Source: an uncultured Bacteroidota bacterium
GTDB taxonomy: Bacteria > Bacteroidota > Bacteroidia > Bacteroidales > 4484-276
Assembly (NCBI GenBank): GCA_903944895.1
Contig: CAJATL010000247.1
Coordinates: 1 to 64,000 of the forward strand
Direction of reading: 5' to 3'
DNA: 64,000 nt
Shown piece by piece: positions 16,395 through 26,800 of this stretch; positions within the stretch are counted from its first letter, which is position 1; every line of letters begins with the position of its first letter. The notes beneath the pieces are model-generated. The model was not told the DNA's origin. It saw only the letters and a list, made by a program, of their open reading frames with translations, and made no database searches. The position numbers and the translations under genes are program-made.

Positions 16395-18353
16395 ATGAAT
16401 AGAAAATTACTTTTCAGCCTGTTGTCAAGTCTCGCATTAGCTATGATTTTTCAGTTTTGCACGCTAACACCCGAAAAATCCGACAAAAGACCTGACATTA
16501 CAACCTATAAAAGTTGCAAGCCTTACACCCGGTGGTGGTGGAATGCTTCAAAATTTACCAAAGCTGATATCAAAAACCAATTGGTTTGGCTGAAGAAAAA
16601 CAATTTTGGAGGAGTCGAAATCGCCTTTATTTATCCAGTAAACCGTAATCCAGAAGCCGAACGTTTTGAATGGCTTGGCCCGGAATGGCAGGAAATGGTA
16701 ATCTACGCCAAAACTTGTGCTGACAGTTTGGGACTTGGCTGCGATTTTACTTTTGGTACACTTTGGCCATTTGGAGGCACTTTTGTAAGCGATGCCGACC
16801 GCACAAAAATTTGGGGCGACAGCAGTTTCAAACAACCTTTGCGTCTTTCGTGGACGCACCCCGACACAGGAAACGTTCTCGATCATCTGAACCAGGAAGC
16901 TTTTGAACGCTACGCCATAGTGATGGGAAATGCAATCGCTCCTGCGCTTAAAGGAGCGCAATCGGCACTATTTTGCGATTCGTGGGAAGTTGATTCCAAA
17001 TTCATCTGGACTACTGGATTTGATAGCTTGTTTGTTGAGAAATATGGTTACGATATAAAACCTTTCATGGACAGTATTTATGCAGGCTATAATTCCGGCC
17101 CTCGTTACGATTATATGAAACTTGTAGCCGATTTGGTGTTGAACGAATTTTACCTTCCATTTAACAAAAAAGCACACGAATTAAATTCCATCAGCCGCGT
17201 GCAATGCTCCGGTTCGCCTACTGACCTTATCAGAGCTTATGCCTCGGTGGATGTTCCGGAAACCGAAGCCATGCTTTACGAGCCAAATTTTTCAAAAATC
17301 CCTGCCTCAGCTGCCGCTCTTTCAAAAAAACCTTACGTTTCCTCCGAAACCTTCACCTGTCTTTATGGCTGGCCGGCCGAAAATATCCGGAAAGAACAAA
17401 CTGCCGACCTTAAATTGGTAGCCGATGCCCTTTTTGCCAATGGCGTTAATCAGATTTTCTGGCATGGTACGCCTTTTAATCCTATCGGAATTGATACGAT
17501 TTATTTTTATGCAAGCGTGCATGTCGGCACCAAAGGCAGCCTGACCGAAGAAATTCCTGCTTTTAACGATTACATGACCAAAGTTACCGAAAAGATGCGT
17601 TTCGGTAAAACTTACTCCGATATTGCGGTGTATTTGCCGTTGGAAGATGCCTGGATTGCCGGCGAATTACCCAAAGAACTTCAGTTGCCATGGGCCTGGG
17701 GAACTTATGAAATGCGTTACGAATACCTCAACTCCGAACTTGAAGGTTACCATCCGCTATGGGTAAACACTGACTTTTTGAGAAAGGGTGAAGTTGTTGG
17801 TAAAAAACTTCTTATCAACGACCTGTCATTTAATGCACTTTACATTGACGCTAAAAACCTGGATAAAGAATCTCTTGAAACGGTCCTTAAACTTGCGGAA
17901 AAAGGCTTGCCGGTATGTTTGAAAAACAAACCCGTGGAAGCCGGTTTCATCAAAGATGAGGAATTTGACGAAATGCTCGAAACGCTTGTTCAGCTTCCAA
18001 ATGTAAAAGAAGAATTGATGCAGGTAATCAATTGCAAACCTTTGATTGAGGGAGAAAACCTACCGGAGTTCTGGTGTCGCACAAATGGTGAATCGGCAAT
18101 AATCTTCCTGGCAAACCCTACAAGTAAAGCTTTAAAATATCCCCTAAAGTATGGCCAGTCGTTCCAGGATTCAACCATAGTTCAAAATGTAACTATTAAT
18201 TTTAATGGAAAAAGCCTTCCTGTCGAACTGTGCTTTGAACCTTACCAGTCGGTTTTACTTAATATCGCCAGGGATGGAAATGTGACCCGGGAAGAAATCA
18301 AATTTGTTCCAAAAACACCAGTACAAATTCCCGATTCGCCAGAAAAAAAATAG
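16395..18353 (+). CDS. GH106-like glycoside hydrolase (alpha-L-rhamnosidase-related), possible lipoprotein
   Basis: The 652-residue protein starts with a hydrophobic leader ending near FQFC at residue 22, a weak lipobox. The mature part opens KPYTRWWWNASKFTKADIKNQL and NFGGVEIAFIYPVN, then GCDFTFGTLWPFGG, LFCDSWEVDS and, later, YVSSETFTCLYGW. These resemble the TIM-barrel domain of GH106 rhamnosidase-like proteins. It is shorter than typical GH106 enzymes (often above 900 residues) and seems to lack the extra beta-sandwich domains. It sits 12 bp after a glycosyltransferase and 54 bp before the export permease, an unusual place for a hydrolase. It might trim or edit the polymer. Family by motif pattern only. 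Confidence 0.68.
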   Translation: MNRKLLFSLLSSLALAMIFQFCTLTPEKSDKRPDITTYKSCKPYTRWWWNASKFTKADIKNQLVWLKKNNFGGVEIAFIYPVNRNPEAERFEWLGPEWQEMVIYAKTCADSLGLGCDFTFGTLWPFGGTFVSDADRTKIWGDSSFKQPLRLSWTHPDTGNVLDHLNQEAFERYAIVMGNAIAPALKGAQSALFCDSWEVDSKFIWTTGFDSLFVEKYGYDIKPFMDSIYAGYNSGPRYDYMKLVADLVLNEFYLPFNKKAHELNSISRVQCSGSPTDLIRAYASVDVPETEAMLYEPNFSKIPASAAALSKKPYVSSETFTCLYGWPAENIRKEQTADLKLVADALFANGVNQIFWHGTPFNPIGIDTIYFYASVHVGTKGSLTEEIPAFNDYMTKVTEKMRFGKTYSDIAVYLPLEDAWIAGELPKELQLPWAWGTYEMRYEYLNSELEGYHPLWVNTDFLRKGEVVGKKLLINDLSFNALYIDAKNLDKESLETVLKLAEKGLPVCLKNKPVEAGFIKDEEFDEMLETLVQLPNVKEELMQVINCKPLIEGENLPEFWCRTNGESAIIFLANPTSKALKYPLKYGQSFQDSTIVQNVTINFNGKSLPVELCFEPYQSVLLNIARDGNVTREEIKFVPKTPVQIPDSPEKK

Positions 18354-18407
18354 AATACGGACTTTTATTTGAATTGTACATAGCAATATTTAACAAATTA
18401 TGATGGC

Positions 18408-19181
18408 ATGATAAAGTTTCTAACGCAACACCAGTTTGAAACCATTTGGGTTCTCGCTAAAACAGACATAAAACTCCGCTACCAGGGTTCAGTGCTGGGT
18501 GTTTTATGGGTGTTTTTAAAGCCACTGGGTATTTTCTTGGTATTAAACTTTGTTTTTTCAACCTATTTCAGCAACACTCCCAATTACCCGATTCGATTGC
18601 TTACGGGCATCATTCTCTGGTCACTGTTTTCCGATGCCACAACCAAAGGCATGGCAAGCCTGGTAACAAAATCGCACATTCTCAAAAAAATCGCACTTCC
18701 CAAATGGGAGATTGTTTTATCGGCAGTGTTGCACAGCGGGATAGTTTTCTTTTTTAACCTAATCATCCTTTTTATTTTCCTGTTTTTCTTTTATCACATT
18801 TTCCCAAACCCTGCCAACATCCTTATGTTTCTGTTTTTTGTTTTGCAGATATACTTGATTTCGCTGGCCTTTTCATTTTTTACAGCATCAGTTTTTGTAA
18901 GGTTAAGAGACCTGGATCAGATTTGGGAGCTGGTGATTCAGATTCTTTTTTACGCAACTCCTATTATTTATCCTATCGAAATACTTCCCGAAAATATTCG
19001 GAAATTCATCTATTTGAATCCGATGACCTATATTATTCAGAGAGCAAGGTCTGTTTTGATTGACCAGCACATAGGCAGAATTAACAATGACATCATTTTT
19101 ATGGTCCTGTTGATTGTTGCCCTTATTGTCGGTATCTTGTTTCTAAAAAACAATTCAAAATTTTTAGTCGAAAAAATGTAA
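18408..19181 (+). CDS. wzm: O-antigen/polysaccharide ABC exporter, permease subunit (Wzm type)
   Basis: 257 residues with about six hydrophobic helices. The N-terminus has the ABC-2 permease pattern LAKTDIKLRYQGSVLGVLW followed by FLKPLGIF, and the later YATPIIYPIEILPE and YLNPMTYIIQ motifs found in Wzm, TagG and KpsM. It would form the inner-membrane channel for lipid-linked polysaccharide. Its ATPase begins 5 bp downstream. Length matches the family. Confidence 0.92.
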   Translation: MIKFLTQHQFETIWVLAKTDIKLRYQGSVLGVLWVFLKPLGIFLVLNFVFSTYFSNTPNYPIRLLTGIILWSLFSDATTKGMASLVTKSHILKKIALPKWEIVLSAVLHSGIVFFFNLIILFIFLFFFYHIFPNPANILMFLFFVLQIYLISLAFSFFTASVFVRLRDLDQIWELVIQILFYATPIIYPIEILPENIRKFIYLNPMTYIIQRARSVLIDQHIGRINNDIIFMVLLIVALIVGILFLKNNSKFLVEKM

Positions 19182-19186
19182 TCCAG

Positions 19187-19918
19187 ATGAAAGGCGAAAT
19201 TGCAATTGAAGTAATAAATCTCTCGAAGTCGTTCAGGCTCCCACACGACAATAGATATACACTTAAGCAAAAGCTGCTCTATTTCGCAAAACAAAATTCG
19301 TATGAAACATTTACCGTCCTGAATGATATTTCTTTTTCGATCAATAAAGGTGATTTTTTCGGAATTATAGGCCGGAACGGTACCGGAAAATCAACATTAC
19401 TCAAAATTCTTGCTGGGATTTATTCTCCCGACAAGGGAAAAGTTATAACGAATGGTGAGATATCTCCTTTTCTTGAGTTAGGGGTTGGTTTTTCACCCGA
19501 TCTTTCGGGAAGGGATAATATTTTTTTGAACGGGATAATTCTGGGATTAACCAAAAAGGAAATCAAAAGAAAGTTTGATGAAATAGTGGCTTTTTCAGAA
19601 CTTGAAAAATTCATTGATCAAAAACTACGGAACTATTCCAGTGGGATGTTCGTCAGACTTGCATTTTCGATAGCCATTTTTGCCAACAAGGAAATTTTGC
19701 TGATGGATGAAGTTCTTGCAGTTGGTGATATCTATTTTAAAGAAAAATGCTTGAACGAATTGAATAAACTGAAACAGGCTGGCCGGACTATCATTTTCAT
19801 TTCACACGACATGAAAACAATTCAGGAACATTGTACCAAAGCAATGTTGCTAAGAAAGGGCAAAATTGCTGCCTTTGGCGATCCAATCACAGTTATCGGT
19901 ACTTATACTGCGAAATAA
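19187..19918 (+). CDS. wzt: O-antigen/polysaccharide ABC exporter, ATPase subunit (Wzt type, no C-terminal binding domain)
   Basis: The 243-residue ATPase shows Walker A IGRNGTGKSTLL (about residues 60-71), the family SPFLELGVGF segment, signature YSSGMFVRLAF (about 148), Walker B ILLMDEVLAVGD and the switch His in FISHDM. The VGDIYFKEKC stretch is typical of Wzt/TagH. It ends soon after the nucleotide-binding domain, so the carbohydrate-binding domain that lets longer Wzt proteins recognise a capped O-chain is absent; export would then not depend on such cap recognition. The stop codon TAA is followed at once by the ATG of the next gene, showing tight coupling. Confidence 0.93.
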   Translation: MKGEIAIEVINLSKSFRLPHDNRYTLKQKLLYFAKQNSYETFTVLNDISFSINKGDFFGIIGRNGTGKSTLLKILAGIYSPDKGKVITNGEISPFLELGVGFSPDLSGRDNIFLNGIILGLTKKEIKRKFDEIVAFSELEKFIDQKLRNYSSGMFVRLAFSIAIFANKEILLMDEVLAVGDIYFKEKCLNELNKLKQAGRTIIFISHDMKTIQEHCTKAMLLRKGKIAAFGDPITVIGTYTAK

Positions 19919-22066
19919 ATGGAACAATACAATAAAACACAACGATTATTACTAGGACTAAAGTTTTCACTGGTAAAAATTCTGAAAAAAATACTTCCTC
20001 ACTACTACTTTGACAGGTGGATAGAACCAATGTGGTACGGGATGAAACGCTTAGGTTACAAAATTCATTATGCGTTAATTGTTTCGATAAAAATAAGACA
20101 TAGGAAAAGCGTGATTTTTATTTCAGGAGAATGGATGACTCCAGGACACTATTACAGAGTAGAAAGGTATGTGGAATCCTATAGAAACTTAGGGTTTCAT
20201 GCCTTTTGGTTTAAACCAGATAGCGTTTATTCAAATAGCAGCATGTTGAACAGGTGCACGCTTTTAATTATCTGGCGCACTGAAATGTCCGAAAATCTTA
20301 GGAGGATTATCCAACAAGCCAGGAATAACAAAATCAAAATAATTTACGACCTGGATGATTTTATGTTTGATCCTGAAATGGCAAGGCCTGAAATCATTGA
20401 TGGAATACGAAGTATGGGGCTTGAGAAAGGTGATGTAAAAAAAATGTATTCTAATATCAGGCAGGCCAGCGAAACCTGTGATATTATTACATGTCCGACG
20501 GATTATCTTTCAAGAGCTGCACAAAAAACCGGCAGAGCCGCCTATGTCCTTCCAAACGGTTATGATGACCAAATGTTGATGAAATCGGTATCACTTTTCC
20601 GAAATAAACCCATCAGCGACAAATTCCTAAGGATTGGATATGCCGGTGGTACCCGCACACACCAGAAAGATTTTCGGGTAGCATTACCTGCATTGATAAG
20701 AATACTTAACGAATTTCCTAATACCTTGATCACAGTTTTTGGTGAGGCTTTGCTTATTGATGAGTTTGAGATGCTCAAACCAATGCGCCACCGAATCGAA
20801 TTCCGTGATATGGTTCCGGTAAAACAACTTCAGGAGGAAATTGCCCGATTTGATATAAATATCGCACCTTTGGAAATTATTCCTTTTTGCGAAGCTAAAA
20901 GTGAGCTAAAATATTTCGAGTCTGCCTTGCTTCAAATTCCGACTATTGCTTCTCCAACAGAACCTTATCGCGCTGTTATCGTTGATGGTTTTAATGGTTT
21001 TCTTGCTTCTGATGCTGATGAATGGTACGATTGTCTCAGAAAACTTATTGTTGATGAGGAACTTCGTAAACGCATCGGCCACCAGGCTTTTAATCAGGTT
21101 TTATGGTATTTTAGCACCGAAGAACGAATCAATATTACCTACGAATTGTTAACAAAAATAGGTGAAGCCGATACTATTCTGATCAATCACAGAAAGCAGC
21201 GTTTACAGGCAATTGTAATGCGTGATAAATTGTTTCATCAAAGCACTGAGCAGTTACCACGTTTTCCAATTATTCCAGATTATGAAGTAGTTAGGGAATA
21301 CAGGAAAAACCGATACTCCAAAGTGGGAGTTATTATTCCTCTTTATAACTATGAAAATTTTGTACTAGCTGCCCTTGAATCGGTAAAAGCTCAAAACCTG
21401 AAAGACATTGATCTGATAATTGCAGATGATTGTTCAACCGACGCTTCATTAGAAGTTGTTTCGCTATGGATTGATAAAAACCATCAGCGGTTCAACAATT
21501 GCGCAATCCTGAAAAATGTAACCAATTCAAAACTCGCTTCTACCCGTAATGCAGCGTTTGATTTTATTCAGACACAATATGTCATGCCACTTGATGCTGA
21601 CAACGAATTGCTACCCCATTGCCTTTCGCTTTGTTTGAAACATATCGAAAATTCGGGGGCTTCGGTGGCTTATCCACAATTGGAAGTTTTTGGTATAGAT
21701 AAAAAATATATTCTTGAAACCTATTACACACAAAAACTTGGATTCAGACCCTGGTTGCCCGAAAGGTTGGCCGAAGGCAATTACATAGATGCCATGGCAA
21801 TGATCAGTAAGGCTGCATGGTCAAAAGTTGGTGGTTATGATACAACATTCCAAATAACTGGCTGGGAAGATTATGATTTATGGTTGCGGTTTATCGAACA
21901 TGGACTTTTTGGAATCAGTGTTTCTAAAGTTGCAGCCAGGTACCGTGTTCATGATAATTCAATGCTCAGGGAAGCTGGGCATGTAAGTTATCAGGCAAGG
22001 CGCCAGGAAATTTTTAAGAGACATCCCTGGGTTAGAAAATATGAATTGCAGGACAATCAAACATGA
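19919..22066 (+). CDS. double glycosyltransferase: N-terminal GT4 fused to C-terminal GT2
   Basis: The 715-residue protein joins two transferase folds. Residues about 60-435 are GT-B/GT4: GHYYRVERYVESYRNLG, IIYDLDDFMFD, YVLPNGYD, IGYAGGTRTHQKDF, and the donor-site region SELKYFESALLQIPTIAS with a conserved Glu. Residues about 466-705 are GT2: GVIIPLYNYENFVLAALESV, IADDCSTD, MPLDADNELLP as the DxD-like metal site, and GWEDYDLWLRF with the likely catalytic acidic residues. It would add two sugar units in succession to the polymer exported by Wzm/Wzt. Start is exactly after the wzt stop and the stop overlaps the next ATG by 4 bp. Sugars are unknown. Confidence 0.9.
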   Translation: MEQYNKTQRLLLGLKFSLVKILKKILPHYYFDRWIEPMWYGMKRLGYKIHYALIVSIKIRHRKSVIFISGEWMTPGHYYRVERYVESYRNLGFHAFWFKPDSVYSNSSMLNRCTLLIIWRTEMSENLRRIIQQARNNKIKIIYDLDDFMFDPEMARPEIIDGIRSMGLEKGDVKKMYSNIRQASETCDIITCPTDYLSRAAQKTGRAAYVLPNGYDDQMLMKSVSLFRNKPISDKFLRIGYAGGTRTHQKDFRVALPALIRILNEFPNTLITVFGEALLIDEFEMLKPMRHRIEFRDMVPVKQLQEEIARFDINIAPLEIIPFCEAKSELKYFESALLQIPTIASPTEPYRAVIVDGFNGFLASDADEWYDCLRKLIVDEELRKRIGHQAFNQVLWYFSTEERINITYELLTKIGEADTILINHRKQRLQAIVMRDKLFHQSTEQLPRFPIIPDYEVVREYRKNRYSKVGVIIPLYNYENFVLAALESVKAQNLKDIDLIIADDCSTDASLEVVSLWIDKNHQRFNNCAILKNVTNSKLASTRNAAFDFIQTQYVMPLDADNELLPHCLSLCLKHIENSGASVAYPQLEVFGIDKKYILETYYTQKLGFRPWLPERLAEGNYIDAMAMISKAAWSKVGGYDTTFQITGWEDYDLWLRFIEHGLFGISVSKVAARYRVHDNSMLREAGHVSYQARRQEIFKRHPWVRKYELQDNQT

Positions 22067-23451
22067 AAACAGCATTAGTTATTCTTGGTATGCATCGCAG
22101 CGGAACCTCAACAATTGCAGGGTTGATGAATCTGCTCGGTTATTATACTGGTAAAGATGTTTTGCCTGCCTCAGATGATAACCAAAAGGGAGTTTTCGAA
22201 AATGAGCAGATACTTGATTTTAATGAATCAATGCTTAATAAACTCTATTTAAACTGGTATTCAACCTACCTTCTGCCAGTTTACTGGTACAAATCCTCAC
22301 AGTTTGAAAAGGAACGTAAACATCTGACTGAAATTCTTGTTGACCAATTTGCCGGAAATGACAAGATTTTACTAAAAGATCCACGAATCTGCATTCTTTT
22401 GCCACTTTATCTTGAAGTATTCAACGAATTGGAAATCGTTCCAAAATTTATTATAACCCTTCGTCACCCTGATGCCGTGGCATCTTCTCTTGCAAAAAGA
22501 AACAGGTTTTCGCCAGCAAAATGCAACCTCCTTTGGCTCGATCATGTTGTGAAATCAGAATATTATTCCCGAAATTACCCACGATTATTTCTCCAGTTCA
22601 CCTCCGTCCTAAATTCACCCGACAAGACGATTTTATCAATTATTAAATATTTTGAATTAGCCCATAATCCTTCCACTGACATTTTAATCCATGCAAGTTC
22701 TTTTGTTAATAAAGGACTAAATCATTACAAGATTCCTGATAAAACAAACCAACCTGATATCCTGACTGAGGTTGAGATGACCTGGGCGCTTTTGAAACAC
22801 TTTCATCTTAAGAAGACCGACAATGAAGACTATATAAAATTTGATACCGTTCGAGGGCAGTTTTACTTCCGGCTTTCCTGCTACCAGGCTTTTGATGTGA
22901 AGTATGAAATCCTTATTACTTTGGAAACAAAAAACGGAACTTCGGTTTCGATGAAAAAACCCGCTATTGCCGGCAATAATCACCTGGTTTTTGATTTGGA
23001 AACCAATCAAAAAATCAAAAGCATCAGCCTTGAATTTACCAATCAGCCTGCTGCTTTTATTATCGAAAATGCCGTGATTGAAAATTCCGATGGTAGCCAT
23101 GAAAACATCATTTGGAGAGAAAAAATTAAAGGCGTTTCACTTGTCCAGGGCATAATTTTTCTTGAATCCGAAATGCCCAGATTATTTTCGATAATGTATG
23201 AAAATTTCCAGCTACAAAAGATAATTCTTGATATTGCAATTTTATCCGCATCTCAGGCCGCCAACCAATTGGTGAATATTAAGAATTGGGAGACAAAAGC
23301 AAGGTATCTCGAAATAGACAAACAATTGATTTTAAATTCATTTAGCTGGAAACTTGGCAATTTCCTTTGCAGCCCGATTAAACTCTTTTATAAAATTTTC
23401 TTCTCAGGAAAATATAAAAACAACCTCGAATTATACCGGATTGATGAATAA
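22063..23451 (+). CDS. sulfotransferase-like P-loop protein
   Basis: A 462-residue protein starting in the ATGA overlap with the preceding glycosyltransferase gene. The P-loop LGMHRSGTSTIAGLM (residues 8-22), followed by a DNQKGVFEN segment, is typical of the sulfotransferase-like proteins often fused or linked to polysaccharide glycosyltransferases; ITLRHPDAVASSLAKR near 140 fits the 3'-phosphate motif. The second half (about 240-380) is beta-rich and may be a sugar-binding or accessory domain I cannot name; the last 50 residues are amphipathic and hydrophobic. As the last gene of the exporter operon it may sulfate the polymer together with the divergent sulfotransferase at 11805. Activity is inferred. 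Confidence 0.8.
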   Translation: MKTALVILGMHRSGTSTIAGLMNLLGYYTGKDVLPASDDNQKGVFENEQILDFNESMLNKLYLNWYSTYLLPVYWYKSSQFEKERKHLTEILVDQFAGNDKILLKDPRICILLPLYLEVFNELEIVPKFIITLRHPDAVASSLAKRNRFSPAKCNLLWLDHVVKSEYYSRNYPRLFLQFTSVLNSPDKTILSIIKYFELAHNPSTDILIHASSFVNKGLNHYKIPDKTNQPDILTEVEMTWALLKHFHLKKTDNEDYIKFDTVRGQFYFRLSCYQAFDVKYEILITLETKNGTSVSMKKPAIAGNNHLVFDLETNQKIKSISLEFTNQPAAFIIENAVIENSDGSHENIIWREKIKGVSLVQGIIFLESEMPRLFSIMYENFQLQKIILDIAILSASQAANQLVNIKNWETKARYLEIDKQLILNSFSWKLGNFLCSPIKLFYKIFFSGKYKNNLELYRIDE

Positions 23452-23463
23452 CGGAATGTGGTG

Positions 23464-23550
23464 AATTTCATTTCTGTTATTTCCATTAAAAGTATTATCA
23501 TTTTGTGTAAACATATCCGACTAAGACTGTATTAGTTTTGGGCTTTATTA
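23464..23550 (+). repeat. non-coding upstream repeat, copy 1
   Basis: About 87 bp that recur upstream of the next secreted-protein gene (copy 2 at 27838-27925). The first 26 bases from 23479 are identical in both, including AAAAGTATTATCATTTT. A -7-like TAGTTTTG lies at 23533-23540, at the same spacing as the matching box in copy 2. It precedes the start at 23859 by about 320 bp. The rest of the 407-bp gap (23452-23858) is AT-rich with no reading frame I would support. Probably a duplicated promoter or regulator site. Confidence 0.65.
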
Positions 23551-23858
23551 TTTGTTCAAAATCGGACAAACAATCGATAATTTTGTAGGATTTGATATGT
23601 TATTAATGGCCCAAAGCTATTTTTTTCACTTCATGGTCAAATAAGAATGGTTGAATTATTAATAATTCAATTTATAATAGTAATTGATATTAAATTCATT
23701 ACAAATAGAAATGATTATTTTTTATTAACTTAAATATTTGCCTATGATATAAAAAAGCGACCTTAGTAATCCAAGGAACAAATAAATTGTGTTGTTCTTA
23801 AATTGTAAAATACGTAAAACAAACAATGCATTAATGATTCAATAATACATTAAAAAAT

Positions 23859-26800
23859 ATGACAAAATTTACAAAATCAATTTTGCTACTGCTAATTATA
23901 CTAAGCAGTGTTGGAAGTTCATGGGCAGAGACTATTACCGTTGGCGCGGGTACTACAGTTTCCCGCTATCCCTTACTTGACGAAAGTGCGCATTCGCGTT
24001 CACAGATGTTGTTTCTGTCAAGTGAAATTAATACTTTTGGATTAATCACTCATTTAAGATGGTTTCGTTCTGATGAAGTTGCCGATCCAAACGCAATTGG
24101 CACTACTGAAATATGGTTGAAGGAAACTACAAATACGACCCTTTCAGGGGTCACCTGGACAGATCCCGGGACGCTCGTGGCTACCATTTCAAATATGAAT
24201 ATTACTGCTGGAAGCGGTTGGAAAGAGATTAATATCGCTGACTTCGATTTTCATGCAAATCAAAACCTTTTGGTATCAGTCCGTACACAAGACGCATCCG
24301 CAACAGATCCTGCCTCCCAATGGAGATACACACAAACCCCAACAGCCAATAAGGCGCGTGTTGGGAAGTCGAACACGGTAAATCCACCAACAATGGCACT
24401 GTCCAGAAACAGGCCTAACATCCAGTTTGAGTTTTTCAAACCGAGCATTAAAGGCATTGTAAAATCGGCTACTACAAACATTCCTATCAGTGGTGCTACG
24501 ATACAAGCTGGTACTTACCTTCCTGCAATCAGTGCAATTAATGGGTTTTACGAAATCCAGGGGGTTACTGCGGGAACTTATAATGTTGCTGCTACTGCGT
24601 CTGGCTTTAATCCTATATTAATCGAAGATGTGGAGGTTTTATCAACAGTGTCGTCAACCTTAAATATTGCCCTTACCGAAATGCCTTTCGTTTCAGGTAT
24701 TGTAACTTCGGCAACTACCTTCGGTCCAATCGAAGGAGCCAGGATACAAGTAGGTACCGAAATTACATTTACAGCAATTGACGGGTCGTACAAGGTTTTC
24801 CTTCCATCTGGGATTTATGAGGTTACTGCTTCTGCACCTGGATTTTATCTTTCCATAATCGAAAATGTTGAAGTGTCAGCAACCGTGCCGAATACCTTAA
24901 ATATTGCACTTAACGAATTGCCGTTCATTTCAGGTATTTTAACTTCGTCCATGACTTCCAATCCAATTGTTGGCGCAAAGGTACAGACAGGTACTGAGAT
25001 TGCTTTCACTGCTTCAGATGGATCGTACAAAATCCCGCTTCTGCCTGGTAATTATGATTTTGCTGCTTCTGCGCCAGGTTTCAACCCTGCCCTAATTGAA
25101 GATGTGGAAGTGTCGGCAACGATTACCAATACCTTAAATATCGCACTTCATTCTCCAACTCTGGTTGTTAACCCACTATTGATTGTAGAAAACTTAAACA
25201 AAGGTGAAACCTCGACCCGCGAAATGACAATTTGTAATAATGGAGATGGGCCGATGGATTGGAGCGCTTCAATTGAAATAAATGGTAAAAACGCGGAAAA
25301 ATTAAAGGATTTTACTAAAGCTGCCCCTAACGGTTCTCGCATCAATCCTATAGATCCCAAGAGTGGAGTTTTATGGGATAATTCGAATATCAACTTTACA
25401 CCATATTACACTTTTCAGTGTGTTGATCTCACAGGAAAAATTCCTGACGGAAGGTCAATTTTAGCCGACGATTTTATTGTACCTCCATTAGAAACCTGGA
25501 CGATTAAAAATGTTTATTCAATAGGTTACTCTGATAAGATGATTTTACCCGATGCTTTTGCTGTCGAGTTTTATGCCGACAATAATGGCCTTCCGGGCAA
25601 TCTTATCTATACAGAAGACATTGTTCCATCCGACATCAATTTTGCAACTCAGAATCTTGACCTTGCCACTCCGCTTGTTTTGAATGAAGGGCATTACTGG
25701 ATTGCTGTGTATGCAGTTTACAATGGAGCTACCGGCACTAATACAACCGTTTGGTATTGGTCAACCGGCACCGTGCCTATTGGCAATAATATAGCCTACA
25801 ACGATTTTGGAAATATTTGGGGATTCTCATCGTGGGGATGGTTTCATTTGGACATTTTTGGTGCACAAAAACCTTCCTGTTATTTCATCATCAATGGTGA
25901 TAAGGCAGGTGCTTTCGGGCTGTCAGAAACATCCGGAACAATTCTGCCGGGGGAATGTCAGGTTATAACACTGGCCTTTGATGCAACCATATTAACGCAA
26001 GGTACTTACCAGGCTACGCTTACTTTTAATTCTGATCCTGATGTCGGGCAGGTTGAGCTACCCCTTACACTTAATGTATTATCTGAAGTAAACGGTGTTG
26101 TTACTGATGCCAATACCGGCTTGCCACATGCAAATGCTGAAGTAACTTTCGCTGGGTACAATCCGGTTTTCACAGGTTTGGATGGGGTCTATACCTTAGG
26201 CGTTTTACCTGGAGAATATGCCGCTACAGTGCAAGCCGACGGTTACTGTGATTTGACGGTCTCAAATATCATTGTAGGAGATATTTCATTAGTTCAGGAT
26301 TTCCTGCTTACCGGGCCATTGTTTTCTATAGAGCCGACTCCAATAGAGAAAAATCTCGATTATGGAACTGTTATTGGTACTTCTGAAGTAATGGTGTCAA
26401 ATCCTGGAACTTGTGATCTGCCATTTACATCTTCCGAATCGGCCGAATGGCTTGCTGTAAACCCTTCAAATGGAATTATTCCGGCTGGTGGCAATGTTGT
26501 TCTTACATTTACCTATAATCCAACAGGACTTTTTTATGGCAGTTATGAAGCCACGCTTGATTTCGAACTTGGGGTTATCACCGACCAATCTGTTAATGTA
26601 AAACTTAGCATTGCTCAGGAAATTATGATTCCTGCAGCAAATCAATGGGGAGGTATTTCGACTTATGTTGATGTTAATGCAAAAGGTGCATCTTCGATAG
26701 AGGCTTTACTGGCTGAAATATTAGATAATATGGTAATTCTCATCGGTGAAGAAGGTATTTTCTGGCCTGGCCAGAATTTAAACACTATTGGCAACTGGAA

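Noticed and set aside
24441-25155. Regular repeats considered as a CRISPR or satellite array
   Set aside because: The period is 237-246 bp, in frame, and encodes similar protein domains without spacers.
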